NCBI GenBank assembly: GCA_963921825.1
Contig: OY997594.1
Location: forward strand, 9,615,001-9,679,000
Direction of reading: 5' to 3'
DNA from: Erodium maritimum
Taxonomy: Eukaryota; Streptophyta; Magnoliopsida; Geraniales; Geraniaceae
DNA length: 64,000 nucleotides
The notes under the pieces were generated by a model, which was not told where the DNA came from, searched no databases, and saw nothing but the letters and a program-made list of their open reading frames with translations. The translations under genes were made by a program, and so were the position numbers. How positions within the stretch are numbered: position 1 is the first letter of the stretch; each line of letters begins with the position of its first letter. Shown in pieces: positions 53,491 to 64,000 of the stretch.

Positions 53491-56228
53491 CTTCTTTTTC
53501 AGAATGGCGCAGATATCCGTTGATAAACTGTAGGAGCTCCATTCAATCCACTGTAAAACATCCCTGATGGCATAAGCTTCCACGAGTCTCAAGTTATGGG
53601 GGCCCTGAAAAGATGTAGACCAAGCCTGGATGATCTGACCTGCATCATCCCTGTACACCCAGCTTGTTTCTAATTTTTCTGTTGAAACAAATAAAGCACC
53701 ATCCGTGTTGATGGCCATAGATCCCCGGTTAGGGTTCTTCCATATTATTGATGCTTCGATGGTTGACAGGGACTGGTAGGATACCCCTTTCTTCTGAAGG
53801 TCTTTGGCCTCCAAATATCCTGTATTTAGAAGAGATGTCGTGTACTGGATGGTCGTTGTTGTAAGGGGTCACATTATCCCGTACCTTCTTTTTTATAGCT
53901 TTCCACAATTCCCACATGAGGTACCCCACTTCTGCCCTTCTGGCCTGTGGGTTTTATAATAAAAGTGTTCCTTAACCACACAGATTGTCCTCAATGATCG
54001 GGGTTAATACTAGGCCACTGAGTTTCCAACATTCCGCCGCCATCGGACCAAGAACCAGAAGTTTCTTTTCTAACTCCACCCCTACTTGGCAGATCGAGAA
54101 AGAGTCCGCCATTTCCACTCTTCGAGTACGGAGTCAGGTACCGACTTGAAGAAAACCTGCACATGTTCGCCACAAAAACCTTCGTACCTCCGGTAGCACA
54201 TCGAGATCCCAAATTGTAGTCCAAATGTCTGAGGGGTTACTAGTTGGAGGGGTGGCCATGGTTAAGTAAACCATAAGCTATTTGACTGAATATTGTCTGA
54301 GTTGTTCGCTCGACCAGTACCACGAGTCTAAGGGGAGAGAATTACTCGTAGGGACTACCAGAATAGCTAAATTGCCCCTTTCTACAAACAGTTCTTGAAT
54401 TACCTCTTCGTTCCACTTCCTTGTTCCTGACTTCATGAGGCCAACACATTCAGATGCCCGAGACTCTCGTTCGATGAGGAGATCTAGGGATCCATCCCTG
54501 TTAACCAAGGGTGATGAAGGATAAAGGTTGTCATCTCGGGCTTAGGTCATATGCCGAGAGTAGACTTTTCCAGATGAAACTTCAGTTCAGACCCTTATGT
54601 GCCTCCAATGCAGATGAGTCTGGGAAATACTGTTCTTTTAAAACTCGAGCTATTAAACTCGTTTCCTCCGTCTCAATCTTCCATATTTGTTTATCTAGTA
54701 GGGCAGTGTTAAAGTCCTGAAGGTTTATAAAAACCCAAACCTCATACTTCCTTCGGATAAGACAAGACTGACCAGGATTCCCAAATAATTGGTTTGTCAC
54801 CCCCCCCCCCCACCCCCCTCCCCACCCGACGATCTCAACTAGAAACGTGCGAGAGCCACGTTTATTTTCTCAATCATTCCTTGTGGAAGGCGCATGACTC
54901 TTATAATATACATAGGGATAGATTGCATGACCAATCTTACCAGAACCTCTTTGCCTGCTCCATTCAGCATCTTCATGTCCCATTTATTGATCCTTTTCAA
55001 TATCCAGTCCAGTATATACTAAAAACTTCTCTTCCTACTACGTCTCATTAGGTTCAGGGCGCCCAGATTCAGAGACAACGTCTGTAGCTCAGGTATACCC
55101 AACAAGGAACTCCTTCCCCTCGCGCATCCGGGTGAGTATTGGTGCTAAAGAATAAAGAAGATTTTTAAAGATTTACTACTTGGCTTGAAGCTTCCTCGAA
55201 CATCTTGAGATAATTATTGATCATTCCCATTTCCAAGTGAGATGCCTTGTAGTAGACATAGTAATCATATACGAAAAATAGATGGGTGAGAGGAGGAGCC
55301 GATGGTGCTATATTGATTCCTTGTATTAATCCCTGACTTTCATCCGTTTGTAGAAGACGGGCTAGCCCTTACATGCAGAAGAGAAATAAATACGGTGATA
55401 GAGGACCCCCTGACGAATACCCCTTTCTGGTTGGACAAAACCCGCTTGACGACCCCCTGCCACTATGTTGTACGTGACCGAGTAAGTGCATCTTCGCATG
55501 AGGGAGATCCAAGCCTCTTATCATATCTCATAAGAAGCCTCATTCTACTATATTGTAAGCCATGCTTATGTCTAATTTGAGGGCTACCCATCCTTCTATA
55601 TTTTTCTTCTTGAACTTCATGAAGGGGAGGGATTCAAAAGATAAAATAATGTATTCCTGGTTCGAACGACCAGGGAAAAAAGACCCTTAAGACGACAATA
55701 TAATCCCATCCAGTAAGGGTTTGAGTCGATTAGCTACTACCTTTGACACTATTTTGAACTGGGCAATACATAAGGCGATAGGACGAAGATCCTTGAGACT
55801 CGTTGGGGCCTCCACTCTCGGAATTAACACCATATTCGTTGCATTAAGTAAGGGTGAAACCTCTCCTCCGTCAAATATTTATCGCACACAAGAGACAACA
55901 TCTTCTCCGACTGTAGACGAATGCTTCTGATAAAAGAATGGGTTGAGGCCATCCGGTCCTGGCGATTTGTTGAGTCCCATTGAGAAAGTGGCATCCCGGA
56001 CTTCTTCTAACAGAATAAGGGCGAAAAGAAAAGCGTTTTTCACATCTATGATCTGTATATGAAATTTAGGTATCCAGGAGGATCTCGGTATTTCCGATCT
56101 CCTCGAGAGAGTTTTGTAAAACGAAAGAATATGGTTCCCTAGACCAGAGTCTCAGGTCAACACTGTCCCATCCGTGTCCTTGAGCTTTGAAACATTGCTA
56201 GACTTTTTGCGATGAAATGTTGAGGCAT
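53491..56228 (-). pseudogene. LINE B ORF2 on the minus strand: RT, zf-RVT, RNase H (dead)
   Basis: Reading the minus strand from 56228, the order is FHASTFHRKKSSNVSKLKD, FSMGLNKSPGPDGLNPFF (about 55950), LKLDISMAYNIVE and an active-site box decayed to FFVYDYYVY (about 55270) where F/YADD is expected. Then come INLQDFNTALLDKQIWKIET (about 54720), RKWNEEVIQELFVERGNLAI (about 54410), RRFLWRTCAGF and YLMWELWKAIKKK (zf-RVT region), and finally RNase H (GSMAINTDGALF, about 53715, and LVEAYAIRDVLQWIEW, about 53570). Many stops and frameshifts occur. The 5' side is cut by copia 3, so the endonuclease is not visible. It is a different LINE lineage from LINE A. Confidence 0.82.
54800..54831. repeat. 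Poly(C)-type simple repeat
   Basis: C-run interrupted by A and T inside LINE B, probably slippage expansion. Confidence 0.8.
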
Positions 56229-56233
56229 GGAAA

Positions 56234-57921
56234 TGTTGGGTCTCGAGGTAAGGTTGGAGATGAACCAACTCGCAGCGGAAAATCAATGAAAACCAAGAGA
56301 CGATTAAAACCATGAAACAACTAACAAAGAATGGATTCACAAGAGAAAATTTCAGCAGTAGTTCTTACCAAAACAAGAACACCGGGTAACGAATGATTGG
56401 CTTGAGTCTCCAAGACGCCTACGTATCCACATGGGAATCAAAGCCACGTAGTTCTTCTCTTTGAGGACTCAAGAACACAAAAATGGAGGAGGAAACTAGC
56501 CAAACCCGAAATGGCCATGGAAGAGGGAGAGAAAATGTGTTTCCTATTCTTGTCTTGTGTTTGTTATGTTGAAAAAAGATGACTTAAACATAACAAAACC
56601 CATACTTGTCCAACTAAAAGCATGGGACAAGTATGGTGTCAAGTAAGGTGTAAATAGGACAAAGTATGGCAAGACAAGATTGGGTTAGGTGGTGAATCAC
56701 CAACACCTTAATCCTTGTCTTGCTTACTTAGTACTAATTAATCAAGACTTGATTAATTAGTTCCATGGGCCTTGGTTGCATGGGCCTTTCATGGGCCTCT
56801 TGGAACATGGCCCGTGGCCATTTCCAACGAGGTCCCGTGATTCGCTCATCGCCTCCATGCCTTCCATACCGGAAATGTCCAACATTATCCGACGCGATCA
56901 ATCCCAAGACTCCAAGCCTTGTCTCGATCCGTAAAGTCCTATTCACTTACGGGCACATGACCCAAAACCCAGTTTTGGTCATGTCCCGAGACAACTCCCT
57001 TTTGGCCATTCTCCATAAATGTGTCAATGAGTTTCATCCTCCGGTGTGACCCTTAGGTTTATGCATGTCAATAGATCAACGTAAAATACCATTTTACTTG
57101 ATCCTATTTAAGTGGCAACTAACGAGACTTTAGTATTGCCTGACACTACATAACGAATCGACCCTGTCGATTCTAACCTTTCCGTCGTCCCTGTCATTAT
57201 CCTTTTATCTCCGATATCCTGATTGAGATAAGGCATAGAGCCGTCATCCTTATTATTCTCAATCACCGTTCCTTGATATGTGAGATGACTGAAGATCTGA
57301 TACCCAGTATCATGTGCATGGCCATGCTATTCTTCCAGTCACTCTCGATCAAGCGGCCGAGAACCGATATCTTTCCCATACCTTAGTATGAGGGATAAAT
57401 CCCTTAGCCGTCTTTCGTGTCACTCATGTAGCCCGTCCCCAAGCCAATCCTGGCCGTTATGGAAGCCCTGTTACGGACAACGTTAGGCTCAGGTCAAACT
57501 CAGTTGTTGACTACATAGCGATCACAAAGACTCCTTGGTCTAAGGATACATGACAAGCTACAACACTGAATATGTTCATGACTTAATCTATGGCACATAT
57601 TCAGGGCGGGTCGTCCAATATCATGTCCCACATGATATCTATGATCAGACTCCGGAATCTCATTCCAATGACTAACAGAACGTAAGCCATAAAGAGCCAT
57701 CTTTCATACTAGTCGCTTCTAGTGAAGCTTTGTTGACTAGGGACCCATCGAGTGTGATCTATCTCGATCTATGGTTCTATTCGCATGGTGGGCATAGATC
57801 AGAGCACACATCGATATATTACTCCAACACTTAAGTAATATAAAGCCGCTTTAATTTTATTGCTAACGATGATATATACATTTGGACATTTAGGATTGAA
57901 CTACGGGCACTAAGACTAACA
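56234..57921 (-). repeat. 3' LTR of copia 3
   Basis: 1688 bp. On + it runs TGTTGGGTCTCGAGG to CTAAGACTAACA. Same family and length as the solo LTR at 48915-50602. Confidence 0.95.
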
Positions 57922-60900
57922 ATCTCCCACTTGCCCTAGTTCCAATCTAAACTCCAATATGTCCCCATCGACTTTACATGTCTAACATGTTCAGGCAGTG
58001 ACACTGCCTTAGTCAACGGGTTGGCTATGTTATCATCTGTTGCAATATCGGTTATCTTCACTTCACCTCAGTTCAGTATTTATCTGATGAGGTGGATACG
58101 CCGCAGTACATGTTTGGATTTGTTATGCGATCTAGGCTTTTAGCTTGCGCAATGGCCCTTGTGTTGTCGCAAAATGGATTCACCGGACTGGATGGGTTTT
58201 TAATTACACCTAGCCCTGCCATGAATTTCCAAATCCACATAGCCTCCTTAGCTGCCTCTGCAGCATCCATGTACTTGGCCTCTGTCGTAGATTCGGCAAT
58301 GGTATCTTGCTTTATGCTTTCCCAGCTAAAGCTCTGCCATTCAGCGTAAACACATATCCTGATTGACTTCTAAAGTCATCTGGATTTGTCTTGGAAAACT
58401 AGCGTCTACTCATCCTTCGACGACTAGTTCAGCATCATCTTTCCCCCGGGTTAGAATGATGTCTACTGGTACAACATAAGGCTTACGAGACGTCTGGTCT
58501 CATACATGTCATGGCATATATGATCGATCCTGCCCCCAGGCGCATAGGATTCTCATCATCCTTTTCAGCTCATCAGGTGTCTTAGGACACTGAGTCTTGC
58601 TGAGATGAATGCCATGACTAGTGGGTAAGAGTCCTTTCTTTGAATCGAGCATTAAGAACCTACTCAATGCCTTGTTCACATAGGTTCCCTGACTTAAATC
58701 CAAGACCATCTTGGTGCGATCTCTACATATCTTAATCCTTAAGATATGAGAAGCATCGCCTAAGTCCTTTATTGAAAAACACTTCCTCAACCAAGCTTTA
58801 GTCTCGTGCAAGGTTGGGATGTCGTTTTCAATGAGAACCAGAAAGGTAATATTGCTCCCACTAGCCTTCTTATAAACGCAAGATTCATCCTCGTTCTTGA
58901 TTAAGCCAAATCCAATTACAGCTTCATCAAAACGAAGGATCCAACTCCGAGAAGTTCGTTTCAATCCATAAATGGATTTCAACAACTTATAAATCTTTCC
59001 TTTATTCTTCGGATCGTCAAAACCTTTGGGCCGAGACATACAAACGTACTCAGTCAAATTTCCATTTAGGAAATCGGTTTTGACATCCACTTGCCATATC
59101 TCGTAATTATGATACGCAGTTATGTCAAGAAGAATTTGGATCGATTTTGACCATAGCCACTAAGGAGAAGGTTTCCTCATAGTCAATCCATTGGATCTGC
59201 CTATAACCTTTCGCCACCAGTTGAGCTTTGTAGGTCAGAGGGTTGCCGTCCATGTCCATCTTCACCTTGAAGATCCATTTGCATCCTATGGTCCTCACAC
59301 CATTGATGGGATCAACCGGTTCCCAGACTCGGTTGTCCGGCATGGATTGCATTTCCTCCCTCATGGCTCCCAGCCATAACTCGGAGTTGGGCCCATCCAC
59401 GACTTCCTGAAAGGTGGCTGGATCATCGTGATCCACCATGACTTCATTGTCACCTCCGGATACCATATCTTGGAGGTGGAAGATTGATCCTTTCAAATCG
59501 CCTTGGACCTTCCGGAATTGTAACAGGAATTGGTTCTTACTCTACGACAATCTCTGGCTCCTTTCTACTGGGTTGCCAATTGGTTTAGACAGATCTGTAC
59601 CATCCTGAATTTCTTCGAGATGCACAGTCCTCCCAATGACGTCTTTGGAAACAAAACTTCTTTTCCATAAAGACCCCACCCCAAGCGACAAACACCATGT
59701 TCTCACTGGGATTGTAGAAATAGTATCCCCTTGTTGCTTTGGGATACCACACGAAGGTGCATATCTCAGATCTTGGTTCGAGCTTAGTCGAAACCAAATG
59801 TTTCACATAAGCCTCGCAACCACAAATCTTTAGGAAGGACAAAGCGGGCATCATCTCGTACCATTTTTAAAATGGTGTCCCTTCCACACCATTCGTCGAA
59901 GCCCGATTCACTATGAATGCGGTCGTCTCTAGAGCAAAACCCCTAAAAGAGATTGGGAGATCAGTCCAACTAATCATGGAACAGACCATTGTCTAACAAT
60001 GTCCGATTTCTCCGTTTGGCTACACCTTTCAACTACAGTGACCTAGGAGGAGTCCATTCCAAAAGGATCCCATTCTCTTTTAGATGATCTAATAACTCTG
60101 TGGTCAAGTATTTTCCACCTCGATCCAATCGAAGTGCCTCAATACCTTTGTCGAGCTGGTTTTCTACTATAGTCTTAAACTCTTTGAATTTATCAAAAGC
60201 TTCAGACTTATGTCTCACCGAATAGACATAACCATATTTACTGTAATCATCAGTAAATGTGATAAAGTAGCTAAAACCCCTCCTGGCAAGTGAACTTATT
60301 GGTCTACACACATTCGAGTGTATCGGCCCCAATAATTCACCCGCCCTTTCATCGCGATCGATAAAGGGCACTTTAGTCATTTTGCCCATCAAACAAACCT
60401 TGCACCTATCGATCGAATGGAATTCGAATGAACCTGAAAGCCCGCACTTCTGAAGTGCTGATAGGCGCTTCTTGTTTATGCGACCCAAATGACAGTACCA
60501 TAACAGAGTTAGGTTTAAATCGTTGGATTTAGACCTCTTGGTATTAACGGAATATATAGAACTTGAGGCATTGTTACCCATATCTAATATGTACAATCCT
60601 CCAACCATGTCAGTACTAGTATAAAACATATCATTGCATAGAACATTGAAAACTCCATTTCCAATATTAACATTATATCCTTCCTTGTCAAACACGGATA
60701 CAGATATAATATTCCTACTAAGAGTAGGTATGCAATATACATTATACAATACTAAGACAAGGCCTCTTGGCAAAGCAAGACTCATGGATCCTACAGCAGT
60801 TGCCACAACTCTGAGGTCCATTTCGTGCTTTCCAAATCTCTCCTACTTTCAGCCACCATATATTAGTGCATGTGTGAGATTCAGTCATGGTATCTAATAC

Positions 60901-60939
60901 CCATGAATCTTTGGAAGTAGAGAGATGTAGCTCTATAGA

Positions 60940-61085
60940 GTTAATACCGAATGAAGGCACGATCCCACCGCCCTTCCTTAGATCATCCAGGTTTCCTGAT
61001 GAAGGCGCAGTCCTACTGCCCTTCTTCAGATCATCCAGGCTATTTGATGAAGGCGCAGTCCCACTGCCCTTCTTCAGATCAGCCG
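60940..61085 (-). repeat. 48-nt in-frame repeats in the copia 3 gag
   Basis: Three units encode LKKGSGTAPSSNSLDD-like 16-mers just after the zinc knuckle (the other two read LKKGSRTAPSSGNLDD and LRKGGGIVPSF...). Unit spacing is 48 nt, so the frame is kept. Confidence 0.8.
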
Positions 61086-61450
61086 TGAACTTCCTGTAAT
61101 CCCGGTTCCAATGACCAGGCTGTTGGCAGTAGAAGCAGACATTCTCAGGTGTCTCATCTTTCCTACCAAGTGCGCATGGGCCCAGCCCTTGCCACTTCCA
61201 ATTCCCTTGTTGACCATCAGAATATCCTTGGATCCCAGATCCCTGAGATATTCTTCTCAGCAGCTGATGACACTTCATGTAACTCTGATATGGTCTTAGA
61301 GACAGCCTTGTCAAGGACATATTCTTTGCGTTCAGACTTGAGGACTATCCTCAAAATTCTGTACCAGTCCAAATAGTTTGTCCCATTTAGCTTGACCCTG
61401 TCAAGAATGGTTTTTAATGACAAACTATTAATGTTCGCTGAATTTTCCAT

Positions 61451-62987
61451 TTGATCTACAACAGATAAAATTCAATCAGCAAACTGAATAAATTTTATGA
61501 AGATCAAGCTTAAACACCAACAATCAATTCTAAACCTTTAGAATCTGAAACCAAGATCCTTGATTCACTCGATTAAGCTGAACTAATGCTCACCACTTAA
61601 TCGAGCTATGTCAGGTAGGACTCCATCCAATCACATCCAATGTGACTCTTGGCTAGGGTATGTACTTATGTACACGACTTACCCTATCTGTTACCCTAGC
61701 TCAACCTCAGGCCGAGAATCGTAGTCGGGTCCACCAATTTTCAACTATGGCTCGTCACTATGTAGGTGCTCCGCTAATGCGCACGACACCCACATATGTC
61801 GTCCAAACCTACTACCCCGCTTTCCCATGGATGCTCCGCTAATGCGCACGACACCCATAGGACGGGGAGGTAGTAAGGTGTTGATAATTGGGAGGTATCG
61901 GACATGACCCGTTTTTACTTGTCCGGTTGTGTTTAAAACTTTGACACATCCTAGATGCGATGAGCACATCAACTACATTCCAAATGCAATGATGCCTCAA
62001 ATTACATCCAATGTAATTCTTCCTTCGAACCCGTCAACTACATCCAATGTAATGACGATTCTAAGGGCTCACACACAAGGATTAAAATTCCAATTTTATC
62101 TTTGCATGTGAGGTGATATGCTCGGTAAATAAAGTTAAGCATGCAATTCTAAAACACAGAATTAATCATGCATAAACTAAACCAAGCATAAAGCGATAAA
62201 TATGCACATAATAGCCCCCTAAACTAACTCCCACTAGCTTCTTGAGCTCCATCGACTCCAAGCCGATGCCAACACCCGAAAAGCCACCAAATGACCTTTT
62301 CGCCCTTTCTTCGTCTTGAGTAAAATATTACAATTTAATACACGACTCGCAGGTCGGGAATAAATAAATATTACAAACAAGTGGTTCGACGACCACACCT
62401 TGAAAGAATAATTACACGTTAACTCTAACGGCTCGCAGGCCGTGAAAAGCGATAAATAATTAAATTGAGCTCGGGGCTATTATGTACACCATGCCAACAT
62501 CACATCACACATCGTGTTATCAAACAAGCATGTTATCAAACATCATGTGATTTTCCGGTTTTAATTAATAGCCAAGTTTCGAAATTTTTTGATGCTCGGT
62601 TTATCGAAACCGTTCAAAAATGAAACTTTTGAACATTTGATCTTCGAGTTCGTCATGACGGTTCCAAACTCGTCATAACTAACAAAACGGTTTAGCCTTA
62701 GCATATCAACCATCCAATGGTCATGCTTGGCCTAGCTCCGTCCAACGGAGCCCCGTTCGGTCTCGGTTTCGGCTCCCCGAGAGTCCCGCTCCCGAGACCC
62801 GAAAAATCAAACTTTTTTCAAAATTTCCAGATTTGAAATAATTTTCAAAAATTCATTTTACATGCATTAAATCCATAAACAAGAATTTAAAACATGTTAT
62901 CAAACAATTTAGCAAAACAACATGCCAAAAACGAAACTTTCAAGCAAAACCGAAACTATGAACACCGTCTTGTGAATCCCGAAGGTA
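61451..62987 (-). other. Untranslated leader of copia 3
   Basis: About 1.5 kb between the primer-binding site and gag with no substantial open frame. It contains a short duplication (GCTCCGCTAATGCGCACGAC near 61768 and 61831) and several CATCCAATGTAAT-like repeats near 61980-62050. Such long leaders occur in some copia families; no function can be read. Confidence 0.6.
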
Positions 62988-63005
62988 GCACGGCTCTGAT
63001 ACCAC

Positions 63006-64000
63006 TGTTGGGTCTCGAGGTAAGGTTGGAGATGAACCAACTCGCAGCGGAAAATCAATGAAAACCAAGAGACGATTAAAACCATGAAACAACTAACAAA
63101 GAATGGATTCACAAGAGAAAATTTCAGCAGTAGTTCTTACCAAAACAAGAACACCGGGTAACGAATGATTGGCTTGAGTCTCCAAGACGCCTACGTATCC
63201 ACATGGGAATCAAAGCCACGTAGTTCTTCTCTTTGAGGACTCAAGAACACAAAAATGGAGGAGGAAACTAGCCAAACCCGAAATGGCCATGGAAGAGGGA
63301 GAGAAAATGTGTTTCCTATTCTTGTCTTGTGTTTGTTATGTTGAAAAAAGATGACTTAAACATAACAAAACCCATACTTGTCCAACTAAAAGCATGGGAC
63401 AAGTATGGTGTCAAGTAAGGTGTAAATAGGACAAAGTATGGCAAGACAAGATTGGGTTAGGTGGTGAATCACCAACACCTTAATCCTTGTCTTGCTTACT
63501 TAGTACTAATTAATCAAGACTTGATTAATTAGTTCCATGGGCCTTGGTTGCATGGGCCTTTCATGGGCCTCTTGGAACATGGCCCGTGGCCATTTCCAAC
63601 GAGGTCCCATGATTCGCTCATCGCCTCCATGCCTTCCATACCGGAAATGTCCAACATTATCCGACGCGATCAATCCCAAGACTCCAAGCCTTGTCTCGAT
63701 CCGTAAAGTCCTATTCACTTACGGGCACATGACCCAAAACCCAGTTTTGGTCATGTCCCGAGACAACTCCCTTTTGGCCATTCTCCATAAATGTGTCAAT
63801 GAGTTTCATCCTCCGGTGTGACCCTTAGGTTTATGCATGTCAATAGATCAACGTAAAATACCATTTTACTTGATCCTATTTAAGTGGCAACTAACGAGAC
63901 TTTAGTATTGCCTGACACTACATAACGAATCGACCCTGTCGATTCTAACCTTTCCGTCGTCCCTGTCATTATCCTTTTATCTCCGATATCCTGATTGAGA
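63006..64000 (-). repeat. 5' LTR of copia 3, visible part
   Basis: First 995 of an expected 1688 bp (as seen on +); the rest should extend about 690 bp beyond the window. Nearly identical to 56234-57228. Confidence 0.93.

Larger units (their letters stand above)
56234..64000 (-). mobile_element. Ty1/copia retrotransposon 3, runs past the window (broken)
   Basis: Oriented on the minus strand: the 5' LTR begins off the right edge (visible part 63006-64000) and the 3' LTR is 56234-57921. Next to the 5' LTR, TGGTATCAGAGCC (about 62992-63004) is the initiator-tRNA primer site. Beside the 3' LTR, GGGCAAGTGGGAGAT is the purine tract. Between them, high to low coordinates, lie a leader of about 1.5 kb, gag (about 61450-61150), a knuckle (about 61120), protease-like sequence (about 60880), integrase (about 60500-59900), reverse transcriptase (about 59500-58600) and RNase H (about 58300-58070). 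Coding is broken in at least six places, yet the two LTRs show about one difference in the 995 bp that can be compared, so insertion is very recent. Confidence 0.93.

Noticed and set aside
49446-63821. A 94-codon + frame that recurs almost unchanged at 49446, 56765 and 63537, looking like a conserved small gene
   Set aside because: All three are the same offset within copies of one LTR. Conservation reflects recent shared origin, and the opposite frame is equally conserved.

Overview
The window is nuclear DNA of a flowering plant, most likely a eudicot. The evidence is two split major-latex-protein (Bet v 1 superfamily) genes with GT-AG introns, plant L1-type LINEs carrying a C-terminal RNase H, Ty1/copia and Tekay-type Ty3/gypsy elements, PIF/Harbinger, hAT and Mutator-like elements, and AT-rich spacers. 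I cannot name the species. Apart from the two MLP genes and one glutaredoxin fragment, almost everything is transposable-element sequence, much of it nested. I did not find an undescribed cellular system; the most unusual material is in the repeats.

Left part (1-8700). A 942-bp Mutator-like MITE (1082-2023) has a perfect 9-bp target duplication. A minus-strand LINE-like element with a DUF4283/zinc-knuckle ORF1 but no reverse transcriptase lies at about 2424-4435. Two PIF/Harbinger pieces follow: an ORF1-type remnant (about 4440-5782), then an almost complete element (5824-7966) with terminal inverted repeats, a TTA duplication, a TATA box and a 420-codon DDE transposase. A fragment of a mitochondrial-type monothiol glutaredoxin gene lies at about 8160-8700.

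Host gene part (9000-26700). Two MLP genes point at each other: one on + (9086-10249) and one on - (24509-25306). Both have the single phase-1 intron near codon 62 that is usual in this family. Between them lie a copia element with a 5-bp duplication (10868-16643), unclassified AT-rich DNA with LINE 3' ends, and a small non-autonomous LTR element (20989-23373). The upstream region of the second MLP gene is locally duplicated.

Middle (26700-47700). A Mutator-like element (26761-29001) surrounds unrelated DNA and a 5'-truncated LINE. A 4.7-kb LINE (29033-33757) is bounded by a 12-bp duplication. A second copy of the ORF1-only element is bounded by an 11-bp duplication (33950-33960 and 44212-44222) and is split by a Tekay element with 2.9-kb LTRs (34406-43144). 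Two nested hAT-like elements (44994-46230) and a 1.4-kb long-inverted-repeat element with a repetitive core (46348-47731) follow.

Right part (47740-64000). This is a stack of insertions. LINE A is split by copia 2 (47854-52967, duplication GGATT), which is split by a solo LTR (48915-50602, duplication GGTAC). LINE B, on the opposite strand, is cut by copia 3 (56234 to beyond the window). Copia 3 belongs to the same family as the solo LTR, and its two LTRs are almost identical.
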